This document shows, piece after piece, positions 48,101 to 59,273 of a stretch of DNA of 64,000 nucleotides. This stretch comes from Ciona intestinalis. Lineage: Eukaryota > Chordata > Ascidiacea > Phlebobranchia > Cionidae. The notes under the pieces were generated by a model. The model was not told the origin of the DNA. It was given only the letters and a program-made list of their open reading frames with translations, and made no database searches. Position numbers and translations under genes: made by a program. The stretch spans positions 3,555,826 to 3,619,825 of the forward strand of contig NC_020176.2 in the NCBI RefSeq assembly GCF_000224145.3. Direction: 5' to 3'. The stretch's first letter is position 1, and each line of letters opens with the position of its first letter.

Positions 48101-51100
48101 ACATGAGTAAATATTATGCTGTGATACACCATGTTAATAATATTTATCTTCCCATGAAACTTTATAGAAAAGAAGTTGCCCTAAAGCTTGTACAAATCTA
48201 CATGAGCTTCTTCAAAGCAAGTTTAAAAAAGAAATCAACAAGTAACAAGATGTTAAGTGCTCTGTTGACAGGTGGGTAAGATTGTATGGATTAGTTGAAT
48301 TGCATAATAGAGTTAGGTCTGAATAAACACTTAAAAATAGTTGGGCAGCTTTGAATGCAAATTTGGTACAAGCCAGTGACATTGACATAATCATATCCCA
48401 TACATGGTCTCTACAACACATACATTATTGCAATTAAAGTGATTAGGCATCTATGTCTTTTTGGTGTATAAGATGCCATGATCTAAATTGCCTGTTTGGC
48501 TGAGAGCATGAGGTGTATGAAAAAAGTAATGTTTCTAGTATAAGAAGACTTCTTCAAAAACATTCTTCACATAAGGTGTATAAAATATAAAATCACCACA
48601 TTTTTAAATCTCTAATTTCTCTCTAGGTATAAACAGAGCTTTTCCATTCACTGATTCGTCTGAGAAAGGAATCACAGAAGAACTGAACATTCTATTCAAG
48701 ACTGTTCACGTTGCCAGTCTTAGTACAACAGTGCAGGCTCTAATTTTGCTCTACCAGGTGAGATAGAAGATGAACATATAGATGGAAAGTCTGGTGGTTT
48801 GAGGTCTTAGTTTCTAGGGAAACCTTATAAATGAATTTGTGTGACTCTGTTAACATGAAACAAAATACAAAAAGATATGTGTAACTAGTCTTAATAATTG
48901 ATTACAACACTGTAAATACATAAAAATACAACATTTTTTCCCAGGTATACAACTCACGAAATGAGGTACCTGATCGTTTCCACAATGCTTTCTATGCAAG
49001 CATTCTTCATACGGAGCTACCTACTTGTACGCACCGACACCCCATGTTTCTCAATCTATTGTACAGGTAAATGCAACTAAGTCCTTTACACTGTTATAGG
49101 TTTGTGTAAAGACTAATGCACAAAGTCGTATAATGATTAACTAATGACTGTTATTAAATACGACATGGTATGGCTTTACCATTTAAAAAATTTACGAAGT
49201 TAGATTGTTTTATGGTTTTGTATCCAACACACGGCATTTAAAATAAAAATGCTGCACCCAAACAATGGGCACTTACTAGAACAACTGACATTTGAAAAAC
49301 AGCATAAAAACAGATTTTAGATGTTATCTCTGTAGTTTATATATTCTATTCCTGCAGCATGACACGTCATGGGACCTATGGTTTCGGCCAGAATTTGGCT
49401 ATTATTTAATTAATTTCATATATCGGTCCTATATTTAGATCAATGAAAGCTGATGTATGTGAACCACGTGTTCATGCTTACGTTAAACGCTTACTTCAAT
49501 CAACTACATTACAACTTCCATCATACTGTGCTGCCGTGCTTACCATGGTGGATGAACTCTGTAAAGTGAGGCCAGCACTCAAGTATTCGTTTCTTGGATC
49601 AAAGTTGGAAGGTGGGAGCTCACTCAAGGATGAGATGGATGATGATGGACAGGAGCATTTTATGGATGTTAAGGAAGATTCAGATGAGGAGACTGGGTGA
49701 GGATAGTTGTTGAGTTTCATTAACGTTAAATGTGTTGTGAGCTGTATTGCTGTTTGTAATAGGCGAGGTTAGAGCTGTGTGCGATTGTGAGCTTTGGAAT
49801 TANNNNNNNNNNNNNNNNNNNNNNNNNNNNNNNNNNNNNNNNNNNNNNNNNNATATAATATAAAAATGAATAAATATAAAATATATGTCTGGCACTGGGG
49901 TCACGGGTGCACCTTTTATGCATAGGATACAGTTCAAGGCTGAATGCTGCTACTACAGGTAATACAGTCATAACACAGTCAACTGCCCCTAATAGATCAT
50001 CTTAGCTTAACAGTTCACAAACTCTTATTGTAGTTTTTCAAAGAGAATGAATGAGAAGGATGATATTTCAGATGATGATTCTGTTGATGAAGTTGACAAT
50101 GGATCAGGTAGGCCTATGTTTTTATCATGTTGTGCTTATTAGTTTTCAATAATCATCTACAAAGGTATGTATATGTTATGTTGTAAGTTGACACTGGTGT
50201 TATAATATTCTTGGTTATCCCTTTACACAAGAATAATTAGTTACATTCATGTATCATACTGAAAAATAGTAGTAGCTCAAGTCTATATCAACTGTTTGCA
50301 ATCCCTCAAGTTTTCACACAGTTTAAACATATGTTATAAAGAATATTGTGCATCAAAATAACTTCAGTTGTTTAAACATACATTAAAACATAATTTACTT
50401 TTAAAATGTTTGTTTTACTTTAATATTATTTTCAAACTTTGATTTCAAATTAATTTTTCAACCTTGCAATCTTGCAGATGACGAGGATTATGGTTTCAAC
50501 ATGGAAGATGATGAACAAGATCTTTTGGAGGAAGATTTAGAAGATGCAGGAATGTTTGTCTCTTCAAAGGGTTTGTTACTTTTAAGTATTGATGTTTCTT
50601 AATGGCTTATGGAATAAAATTAGAAAATTCCTTTTTTTGGGTGAAAGGGCCATTTTTTGATAATGTCAACTGGTTTTTAACTTAAATTCTTGTTTAGTTT
50701 TTTAGGTATTCTCTTGGTAATGCACAATTTCTAATGTATTATTAGTACTGTTAAACTTGTTCATGTAGATGATAATCAGCCCAAAAAAGCAAAAAAGAAA
50801 AAAGGAAACTCTATTGTTTCAACACAATCAACAAAACGTCGTCGTCATGATGATGTCACAGATCAGTTTAACCTGCTCCTCGAGGAAAATGTAACAAACA
50901 GGTCTGTTTAAAAATTGTTGTATTCTTGTGTTTGTAAAACTTTCTGGCAAGTTTTTGAATGACCGACTGAATGAATTGTTGTGCTGTGGTTTAAAAAATA
51001 TGATTAATTTATTTAAATCTGGGCTTATTGTATCCAGAGGTGATAGTGGGACAAGTTCTGCTTTTGTAAACAAAGATCGATCAAGCAACAAACAACTAAA

Positions 51101-51185
51101 ATGGGAACAGAAGCGTACTTCATCTGGAAAACCACAAAAGTTTAAGAATAACAAAAAGCGACCTTTTAAAAGAAGGCAATACTAG
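45132..51185 (+). CDS. CEBPZ: CCAAT/enhancer-binding protein zeta (CEBPZ, Noc1 family), partial because of a gap
   Basis: Exons before the gap: 45132-45302, 45580-45973, 46197-46322, 46588-46694, 46986-47139, 47339-47429, 47644-47820, 48168-48271, 48627-48757, 48945-49066, 49439-49696. After it: 50034-50107, 50478-50570, 50769-50901, 51038-51185. All junctions on each side are in phase. Family blocks in order: LDDVIALGGDEEDFKLL, GTLSDRVAALSLMVQEAP, DLLPVGRKLRPFS, RRLIIWIFEHKLK, LIVNKLGDPKFKIASKSLHM, KMLSALLTGINRAFPF, then an acidic tail and a final basic stretch (KWEQKR...NNKKRPFKRRQY). The WVHFDNL-to-FFHRYY part of the CBF/Mak21 domain, about 150 residues in human, is not present and should lie in the 50-N gap. 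Known role: nucleolar ribosome biogenesis (Noc1-Noc2) and transcription. Confidence 0.92.
47865..48085. repeat. Three-unit tandem repeat in CEBPZ intron
   Basis: Roughly 70-78-base units, each beginning near GTGTGTCTGGTGTATAAGA and ending near GTGTATGAATACACCATG. Degraded relatives (GGTGTATAAGATGCCATG, TATAAGAAGACTTCTTC) recur in the next intron at about 48455-48595. Confidence 0.7.
49803..49852. other. Assembly gap (50 N) inside CEBPZ
   Basis: 50 N, unknown true length. The conserved central exons of CEBPZ are absent from the flanking sequence, so they most likely sit in this gap. Confidence 0.95.
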
Positions 51186-51223
51186 TTGTGCATGCTCTGT
51201 GTTCTGAAAATTTCTGGCTATTA

Positions 51224-51229
51224 AATAAA
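51224..51229 (+). other. Poly(A) signal AATAAA
   Basis: AATAAA 38 bases past the CEBPZ stop codon. Confidence 0.6.
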
Positions 51230-52067
51230 CGTGAAATGAAAAATAAAACAAAAGCGGGTGTGAAGTAGGTTTTAAAATTTGTGCAAATATGCTTGTAGTA
51301 AATATTTAACCAGGTGCAGTCAAGATTCTAGCATTAACAAGATGAAATGTAATCACAGGTAATCATTAAAAGCGTAACTAGAACTGATAAGGTAATGCTT
51401 GTACAACTTAAAAGTATTTTAAATTGACCCTTGAATCTGGTTAAAATAAACTAATGTTAATGTATGTTCACATGTTTAATATTGAAATAAACACAAAAGT
51501 AAGGTATAAGAATACAGAGAAACAGCATATTTCTATATTTATGTAGAAAATCTGAAAGCAAATTATTTCAATATGGAAATCCCGACTTTTACAAAATACT
51601 TTTTTGTAATTATTTCTATGCTGAAACTCCGCGAGTTGTCGCCACGTTTGTTTCTTGTTATTATAGAAATGGCGGGAAACGTGCCCACTGATTTTTCGCA
51701 CTTCACATTACTACGTAATTGTAAGCAAGTCATGTGGTATGACGAAAGTTCGTGTTGTGTGTTGTTTCTTAGTATAATAGGTGTATGCTTGTACTTAAAT
51801 GTTTGTTTTATCGATGTTTCGTAGCATTTAGTTTAAAGTTAACGTATGGTATGTTATAGTACGCTTTCACACGAAAACTGTTATGAAATTATGTTAAACA
51901 ACCAATCGTTTAGAGTGTACGTGTAAAATATCTTCTCTGTGTATATTGCGTCGCTTGTTTGAGAAACGGCTAACCAACCGTAGTAACACATATTATATTA
52001 TAATATGCTTCCATGCAATCTTTAGGTTGTAGAATCTTGTGCATAGATTTAAAACTATAAACGCATC
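51230..52067. other. Spacer and 5' region of BANF1
   Basis: No supported gene. CAATCTTTAG|G at 52024 is an acceptor-like site 43 bases before the BANF1 start. Confidence 0.5.
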
Positions 52068-53029
52068 ATGTCTTCTACAAGCCAGAAGCATCAGGATTTT
52101 GTTGGGGAGCCAATGGGAGAAAAGGGAATTGAAACTGTTGCCGGAATTGGGAAAGTTCTTGGCAAAAAGCTATCTGATAAAGGATATGACAAGGTATATT
52201 AAAAATTTAAGATAAAACATGGTTGGAATAAGTTTACATTTGATGTGATCCTGGTATAAAATATAATAACCATGCAGCTTGCATTCAACTAATTTAAGGA
52301 ATATTTTACTAAGTTTTCCGCAGTTCATTTAATTTTGTTGTGCAAAAAAAGAGTGTATATATATATATAATAAAAGTAAAACTACAAGTTGTGCCTGGTT
52401 GCCGATGTTTCGGTTATTTCAACCAGATAGTCTACGTGGCCATGTCAAACAGAAGTCAAATAACCATACAAGCTCTACAAACTAACTATTGGTTCAACCC
52501 CAATACCCATAGCATTTCTGTTCAAAAAAACAAAATATCTTCAACTGTTTGCAATCCTGTAATGTTTTTGTCATAACTCAAAAACCACTTGTGGTATAAA
52601 GAAAAAAATGGTTTGTTGAACTCCTATGCTCTTTTGAACATTTGGCATCTGTTAGATGTGGCCGCAAATCTGGTTGAAAACATCTTGAATTATAGGTGTT
52701 CAGCCATGTGCATCGTTTTTGACTTGTAGTTTTATGAGATAGCAAAAATAACCTATTAATATAAATGTTCTGCCCCTCCCCCAAAATCTTTTACAAGTAG
52801 TAATATATACTTGTCGGCTTCCTTTTCCTATGTTTGGGTTGTCTGTTGTTCAGTGCCATGCCCTAATGTATTTAATTTACAGGCATACGTCTTACTTGGT
52901 CAATTCCTTTTGTTGAAAAAAAGTGACGAGCTTTTTCTTGATTGGTTTAAAGATACATGTGGTGCAAACAAAAAGCAAGCTAACGATGCCTATCAGTGTT
53001 TAAAAGATTGGTGTGATGCCAATTTATAA
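52068..53029 (+). CDS. BANF1: Barrier-to-autointegration factor (BANF1), 90 aa
   Basis: Two exons, 52068-52193 and 52883-53029, join in phase 0 after GYDK to give 90 residues (human 89). [20 protein letters not shown] and [18 protein letters not shown] are the conserved N-terminal half with its helix-hairpin-helix DNA-binding motif. [18 protein letters not shown], then [13 protein letters not shown], complete the fold. BAF is a small dimer that bridges double-stranded DNA, binds LEM-domain proteins of the inner nuclear membrane and helps nuclear reassembly. Thr/Ser residues at positions 2-4 correspond to the VRK kinase site in the family. The intron position matches a natural domain midpoint. 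A poly(A) signal follows at 53177. Confidence 0.97.
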
Positions 53030-53176
53030 GGACAATGTATTTCAACTGCAATTTGCTATTTCTGATTGGCAACATTGGATGGGTGTAACTCACTTGGTAT
53101 TTGCTGGTTTTAAACGATCGTTGTAAATAATTTACTGACTATTTTTCTTTCTTTTAGTAAAATTTAAACTATTTTC

Positions 53177-53182
53177 AATAAA
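53177..53182 (+). other. Poly(A) signal AATAAA
   Basis: TTTTCAATAAAGATTTT 148 bases after the BANF1 stop codon. Confidence 0.65.
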
Positions 53183-54003
53183 GATTTTAAAACAAATTGT
53201 GTTCAAAATATGGGTTAGCAAAATGTTTCATTTCTAATATGTTTAAATATTTGTAAATATTTTGTTCTTCTGGAATATTTTCTATTTCTCATTGCAAACA
53301 TTGTTTTAAGCACTACTTTAAAGACTAAACTTAAACATTCAGACAAAACTGTAGCAGCATTAAAGTTAAACAACGAATATGTCTTGGTTTATTTGGCATC
53401 AAATAATTGCAATACTACGTAATGCTAATCTCAGAAATCGTGATGCAATCATTGTATATTGTAAACTATAGAAATAAAATATGTTTGTTGGCATTTCTTA
53501 TGTTTTGGTCTTTAATTAAATAGAACGCAACTATAATACGAAACTAGTTGTTAAGAATCTCTTGTTAAAACTTCAGCTGGTAAGAATCTGAAACGACAAA
53601 ACGAAATTATACTCTAAATTGTACATTTTCTGCTTTTGTTTTACAACAAACCATAAAAAATATACAATAAATTGGTAAATGTATTAATACAGAACTTCCA
53701 AATGTATATTGAAGATTTTAGTATAAAGGTAGTTTTAAACGAGAAACTCATTATTTATCTTGTATTAATGAGAAATCTTAGGTAGTTGGTCCACGGCTAT
53801 TCTCTCATACAGCAAACATGTATAAATACAACACCTTCTTTACTTTACGTCACAATCTATGTGTCAACATTTATACCAGACACGAAAAGTTAAAACACCC
53901 TATACTGTTTTTTTATTACTCACATAATGTATTTTCATATCTAATGCTCAGTGTCATGTTATGTGTTTTAAGCATCAACTGATACTATTGAGCTGTATTG
54001 GTA
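53183..54003. other. Intergenic spacer
   Basis: AT-rich with no supported gene. TTTATT near 53910 could serve as a minus-strand poly(A) signal for the gene ending at 54004. Confidence 0.5.
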
Positions 54004-54837
54004 TTATTGATAGACATCTATTTTTATTAGTAAGTTAAGGGTACGATTATTCTTACGAGCAATTTCATAATGTCGTTTCTCTCGATGGGTGGGAGCTTCA
54101 ATCTCCCATTTACATCTTTGTTCCGCTTCATTGTTTCTTGTTGGGTTGAACACAGAGCTTTTAAAATTGTCCTGAAAATATTTTTTTAAACTTTTCTTCA
54201 AAGTTATAATAGTTAAAATTGGTCCGAGAAATATAAAAATATTTGTATCACTGTGGCATAAAACTTTTAATTACCAAAAGATATGAATTACAAAGGAAAT
54301 AATAATATAGATTTAATGGACTGGTTACTGCCATTGGTGTAAGATTAAAAAGGATTTTTTAACATCTTAACCAATGTTTTTCTCCCTATTACCTCTGTTA
54401 TATAACCTTACCACATCAGGTCATCCAAACATATTATATTAACAAATCTGATAACATTATGTCATTTAAAAATGTTACACATTATTAAATACATAATAGA
54501 CACAAAGAGTTCCTATTTAGGTTGAATGGGGTCCCAAAGTTTTAGGCCATACGGAGCATTGACGCAAGCATCTGTTAACACAAGATTAGAGTTCCTATTA
54601 TAGTTGACTTGTGTGGGACCAAAGTTTTATGCCATACGAATATATGCATAAGAGAATGCTATATTACTATTTTAACACAACGTATGGTCTTACAGCTAAC
54701 AAAATAAATTCATGTATTGACTTGTGAGTATACTTATGTGCAACCTTAAAGTGTTGTCGTTCTGTTCTGCACCACGATTGTGATTTGTTTAACTCGACCG
54801 CACACCAGGATTCTCTTGAATTTCCAAATGCGTCCAT
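54004..54837 (-). CDS. Unrecognised small two-exon gene, 86 aa
   Basis: Exon 54745-54837 begins MDAFGNSRESWCAVELNKSQ and exon 54004-54171 begins DNFKSSVFNPTRNNEAEQ. They join in phase 0 (AAG|GTTGCA donor, TATTTTCAG|GAC acceptor). The product is 86 residues, hydrophilic, rich in Arg, Lys, Asn and Trp, with no membrane segment. The look (short, basic, scattered aromatic residues) recalls small axonemal or sperm proteins, but I cannot name a family. The intron contains an imperfect tandem duplication (54507-54660). The support is only splice consistency and composition. Confidence 0.45.
54507..54665. repeat. Imperfect ~82-bp tandem duplication
   Basis: Two units start GAGTTCCTATT at 54507 and 54589 and share CCAAAGTTTTA-GCCATACG. 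It lies in the intron of the 86-residue gene. Confidence 0.65.
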
Positions 54838-56984
54838 ATTCGTATAATATTTCAACCTATTGTTGTAATTTAATTAAAATTGTACATAAAGCAATGAAAG
54901 CAAGATTCTTTATTAGTATAATATTAACTGGAACAATTATACTTATAGGGATTAGGGGTTAGGGGTTAGCAAATAAGGTGGGGGAAGATTCTTCACTAGC
55001 GCCTTAATAAATCTAATTATAGTTAAACCAATAGGTTACACAAAGTACCCCATGAGTAGTTAACCCCTCCCCCCCCCCCAAAAAAAAATCCAAAACGAAA
55101 TCTTGGCGGCGTTTATTGTTGCCAAGTTACATGGCGCATATAGATGTTTATTTTTAGAACATAAGTTGGGGAGTTTGGTGATGGGCAATTTAATCGTAAA
55201 CCGCTTAAAATAAACTGTTGCCACACAAATATAATTTTTAGAAATTTAATTAAACGGTGACATCGGGGACGACAAAACAACATTTTAAACGCAAAAACAG
55301 TCTATTGGAAACACTGGCTCTGGTAATAATTAATTCCCGAATCAAATGTATCGAGAAACGCATGAGATTTCCTTCGGCGAAGAGAAGCAACGCGAAAACC
55401 GTTTCATGCAAAGTACGTGGAATGAAAAGAATTCTTGGTTTCTTTTTTATCCTAAGTCCCTCACTGAAAATGTGATTTTGGTCTTCAGTTGCAAGGTCCC
55501 AACTTGTGTGAGTGAAGTTGGTTTGTTTAGGTTGGTATTGCATTGGTTCGAGCTGCAATATGTTACATTTCTCATGCTGGTTTGTTTCCTGAGCTGTTTC
55601 TATGCTCAGGATTTGTTCCTTGTTTGATTTTGCACATTCTGCTGTTCTTTGAGTTGCCGAGTTTGGCAGTTGTTGTTCTGCTTTTGTGTTGTTGGTATTT
55701 TTAATGCCAGTTGTCCACGGGCATTGGTGTTTGGTTGTATTATTCTTGTTGTCCTACCGGTATCGATATATTTTAAAGTATTACCCTCTAATTTATACTG
55801 TGTGTCTGTATAAGAGACAATCCATCTTAATTTTCCAGGTCCAGGTTGGCTTTGGCTGAAGTTTTAAAGGACTTTGGATTAATATCAGGACTATTCAACA
55901 TTACCGTTCAACTATCAAGGTAAGATTTTAGCTTCGTAGTATATATATTGTTATTTGGGTTAACGTATGTTTGTCCGCAGCAGATAAAACGACTGGCTAT
56001 TCAGTCATATAACCTAGGATGACAATAAAGGGTTTGCTATATAGCCTATGGTGAGGTATTGATTAACACTTGTTTTAAAAACAGACGGGAAAAGAATATG
56101 AAAATGGCAAATTGATTTGTATTCTGGTTCGGCAGGCGAAGAGGAGTGGATGATGGAACAGAAGCTTCAACACCAGTACGGTACAAATGGTAGTACTGGT
56201 GAACGGTATCGTACATTTATTAATTGCACGTTAAGGCCATAAGTGGTGAGTCTCGAGCGTGGGCCAACTATGTTGGTTAGAATAGTTGCACTTCGTGTAT
56301 TGTATCATTTTATCACTCGCGCCGTATTTTTCTTGACTATACCCGAAGAGGCTCACCATAAAACAAAATACGTTCGCGGCGTTGCTGGGTTTAGGTTATT
56401 GTTTCAAATAGGACATAGCTCCAAAACAAAGTAACAGTTTGTTCGTTAAATCGTTTTACCCACACGCGCAATAACATTAGGATTTAGCATTTCTTCACTT
56501 ATATTTCATTCCTCGCGTGCTTTCGATTTCCCTGTACAGATACGTTTATTAGACTTGTTTTCAGCATTTGAGGCATATCGTCAACCCAGCAGCGTTGTAT
56601 AAAACACATTTACACACACAAAAATCAAAATTAAACACAAAAAAAAACACTGCTGACTTGCCCGTACCTTGTCGTGTGGTGCAGTGGCGACTGGTCGTCG
56701 GTGAAATTTTAAGTAAGCGTGTTCATGAACAAGGGGAGTTCTTTTGACATACACACATGCATCTTCCAGCTATCAAGCAATCCGTCTTAATATGAAGAAA
56801 AAGAAACTTATTTATTTTGTATTTGTCTAACAGAAATGGAAAGTTACTGTTATTTTTTTACATAAAACAACTGCCTACTAATCTGGAATGAGTCAACATC
56901 CGGTGAAAATTGGTAGTTATTTTTGTCGCAATGAGATCCTACAAACACCCACTCCAATAAATGCTCTTCAGATAAATTGTTCTC
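54838..56984. other. Non-coding stretch
   Basis: No supported gene. Holds a telomere-like run at 54946-54969 (three TTAGGGG-like units), a MITE left-end fragment (AAGGTGGGGGAAGATT at 54975), and a C-run followed by an A-run near 55067-55087. Confidence 0.5.
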
Positions 56985-57197
56985 GATCAACAAAACGATT
57001 CTTCGCATCATACAACGTTCGATAGTCCTTGTTTGCTACGATTTGCATCTTAACAGACGTTACTGCGATGGTTATTTCCACTTACGCACTCCCAAAAGAC
57101 GGCATCCGAAACTTTGCTTATAACATTTATGACGTCAGTCTTCTTTCCAACGTCATCTGCATTATCTTGTCGTTTGAGAATTATAAAACAATGGTAT
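56985..57197 (+). pseudogene. Inverted partial copy of the 7TM gene (TM6-TM7 region)
   Basis: About 212 bases match the minus-strand receptor gene between roughly 58190 and 58410 at high identity. They encode ICILTDVTAMVISTYALPKD and SLLSNVICIILSFENYKTM. A four-base insertion near 57027 (CCTTGTTTGCTACG against CCTTGCTACG) breaks the frame, and similarity stops abruptly at both ends. It is a fragment and not a full gene. The direction is opposite to the parent, so it arose by local inverted duplication rather than as a processed transcript of the whole gene. Confidence 0.8.
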
Positions 57198-57384
57198 TCC
57201 CTTGCGCAATCAGAGGCGCACCATTAAGAGAACCTGTTTTGTCCAACGTCAAGATTACCACTGTTATGCATTATTTGAATGCATTGAACTTACAGCATTG
57301 GGTATTATTAAACTTTTTAGGTTTCAAGTGAAACACAGAGAAGACGTTTCAGTGCATCATTGTTACCTATGGACATTTAGGTGT

Positions 57385-57450
57385 TCTGTTCATACACCTT
57401 GTCACAGCAGTTACCGATGTGTTACTTTGTGGATGTATATACACGACGTT
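57385..57450 (+). repeat. SINE-like head fragment
   Basis: GTTCTGTTCATACACCTTGT then AGTTACCGATGTGTTACTTT and GTGGATG resemble the family head. Diverged. Confidence 0.4.
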
Positions 57451-57820
57451 GGGTGCGCTGCCAAATAATGCCAGCAGCTGTATCGACGGTTCGCTACTTT
57501 AAGTACCCAAGTGATTGGGAACTAATTGATTTAATTTCCAGTTCGTCAGACGTACTAGCAACTGTAACCAATCAAACGTCAGAGACAAATTAAGCAAGTT
57601 GATTGTATTAAGGTTCAAAGGCACTCGAAAGAATTATGCTTAGTATGAAAAAAGTTTGGGAGTATATATGAGATACAAATGGCGGGTATAGAGGCATTAG
57701 AAAACATAAAACAGGTATGTCGAAAAAATAACACGATATTCTTGTTGATCCGTTGGCTTATTATATTTCAAGCCAAACTTGGATGCCCTTAATAAATCGA
57801 CTGCGCCACATAACATATAT

Positions 57821-58007
57821 AGCAGGGTGGGGGAAGATGGGTCGTCTTTATAGCACATATCTAAATACCATGATCGTGTTTTAAACAATTAACAACGGTA
57901 TTTATGGATGTCGTTAAGGTACGGTTCTTTGAATGTTTTTTTTGTTTATTACCAAACGAGGCGGAAAATTAAAATAAAAAAGCGTTCCATCATCCTCCAC
58001 CCTCCTA
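57821..58007 (+). mobile_element. MITE-like element, copy 8
   Basis: It runs from AGCAGGGTGGGGGAAGATGG to CATCATCCTCCACCCTCCT with core ATGATCGTGTTTTAAACAAT and TTTATTACCAAACGAG. TA-rich flanks (ATAT|AGCAGG ... CTCCT|ATAC). Confidence 0.8.
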
Positions 58008-58124
58008 TACATGTTTTACAATTTACATGACCCGTGCCAGAAGTTCTAATCGTATTTTACTATTTAGTAAATTTCGCACATCAATCCTTGGACATCAGTT
58101 AGCTTGCTCTCAATTTGAGTAACC

Positions 58125-59249
58125 TCATGAAACTGTAGCAAGAGATCCAGTTCGCCCCGAAGATGAATCTTTTGTGACTTCAATTGTTGGGAATATCATT
58201 GTTTTATAATTCTCGAACGACAAGATAATGCAGATGACGTTGGAAAGAAGACTGGTGTCATATAAAACGTATACGTTGTTTCGGGTGCCGTCTTTTGGCA
58301 TTGCGTAGGTCGAAATAACCATCGCAGTAACGTCTGTTAAGATGCAAATCGTAGCAAGGACTATCGAACGTTGTATGATGCGAAGAATCTTTTTGTTAAT
58401 CGGGACATTTGTGGAGGAACTTGCTTCAGTATGAGTCGATACATTCGTGCAGTTGGTGCCAATAAGCCCAGGTTTTCCAATTGAATTATCATCATTGACA
58501 TTTACGACTTGCGGTGAACTAACAGTCGTAGAGTCCGACTTCCGCCAGAAAGCTTTCCGCATCACAGAGAATGATCCCCAGCCTTGTAGATTACGTCGAA
58601 GGGGAATGATAAAAAGAACCAAAAGCATCAACTGTCCGATTATTGTTAAAATTGATCCGGCTGTGTTCACACTTTCGCGTGTCTTGAGTTCGCAGCCGGA
58701 ATAATTCGATTTTCTGTTTTTCGGAATGGTAAAAACTAGAACTACAGCTGTCCCGGCGCAAAGCAAAAATAGAATACTTGACCAACTCAGCAAAATGATA
58801 AATTTGCTATGAGAGCTTGACATTAGTGGGTGGGCGTATATTGCCCTTTGCCGGAACCACAACAACAAATACACTGGTACCAACGCAGTAAGGTAAAGTG
58901 AAATAACGGCGTCGCTAGTTCTTTCGCATTCGTCGTCAAATCCTGGTTTATAAGGAGGGAGTGTAATAGCGATGATGGAACAGCAGCATCGAACAGCCAC
59001 CGTCAGAGTAGAGACAACAGCCAAACTGTACACAATCCCACCATTAAGGTCGTTTCCACTTTGACGTCTAAATCTGTTAGTTCTGACTCCATGAATGACC
59101 AACGTTACGGCTAACCATATACAACATGCCACTATAATGCATTCGATTGTCAACGGAATAATAAAACTGACTTGTCTAGTTTTCGGTATAATGACGTCAT
59201 CAACAGCACTCGTCATCGTGACATCATAGGTTGTCGTAAACCTATCCAT
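58125..59249 (-). CDS. Intronless seven-transmembrane receptor-like protein, 374-382 aa
   Basis: One uninterrupted ORF. I prefer the ATG at 59249 (MDRFTTTYDV), although an in-frame ATG at 59273 adds eight residues. Seven hydrophobic helices are visible in order: FIIPLTIECIIVACCIWLAV; YSLAVVSTLTVAVRCCCSII; ISLYLTALVPVYLLLW; FIILLSWSSILFLLCAGTAV; GSILTIIGQLMLLVLFIIPL; SIVLATICILTDVTAMVI; LLSNVICIILSFENYKTM. The third intracellular loop is long and Ser/Thr/Asn-rich. The DRY motif of rhodopsin-type GPCRs is absent (WFRQRAIYAHP instead), and so is NPxxY. I cannot place it in a named family; a lineage-restricted tunicate 7TM family is likely. An inverted fragment copy sits 1 kb away at 56985. Confidence 0.75.
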   Translation of the reverse strand: MDRFTTTYDVTMTSAVDDVIIPKTRQVSFIIPLTIECIIVACCIWLAVTLVIHGVRTNRFRRQSGNDLNGGIVYSLAVVSTLTVAVRCCCSIIAITLPPYKPGFDDECERTSDAVISLYLTALVPVYLLLWFRQRAIYAHPLMSSSHSKFIILLSWSSILFLLCAGTAVVLVFTIPKNRKSNYSGCELKTRESVNTAGSILTIIGQLMLLVLFIIPLRRNLQGWGSFSVMRKAFWRKSDSTTVSSPQVVNVNDDNSIGKPGLIGTNCTNVSTHTEASSSTNVPINKKILRIIQRSIVLATICILTDVTAMVISTYAMPKDGTRNNVYVLYDTSLLSNVICIILSFENYKTMIFPTIEVTKDSSSGRTGSLATVS

Positions 59250-59273
59250 TTCACAACTAAAATAACAGCGCAA

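Noticed and set aside
55250-55627. Overlapping open frames on both strands near 55.3-55.6 kb
   Set aside because: No family resemblance and no consistent exon chain.
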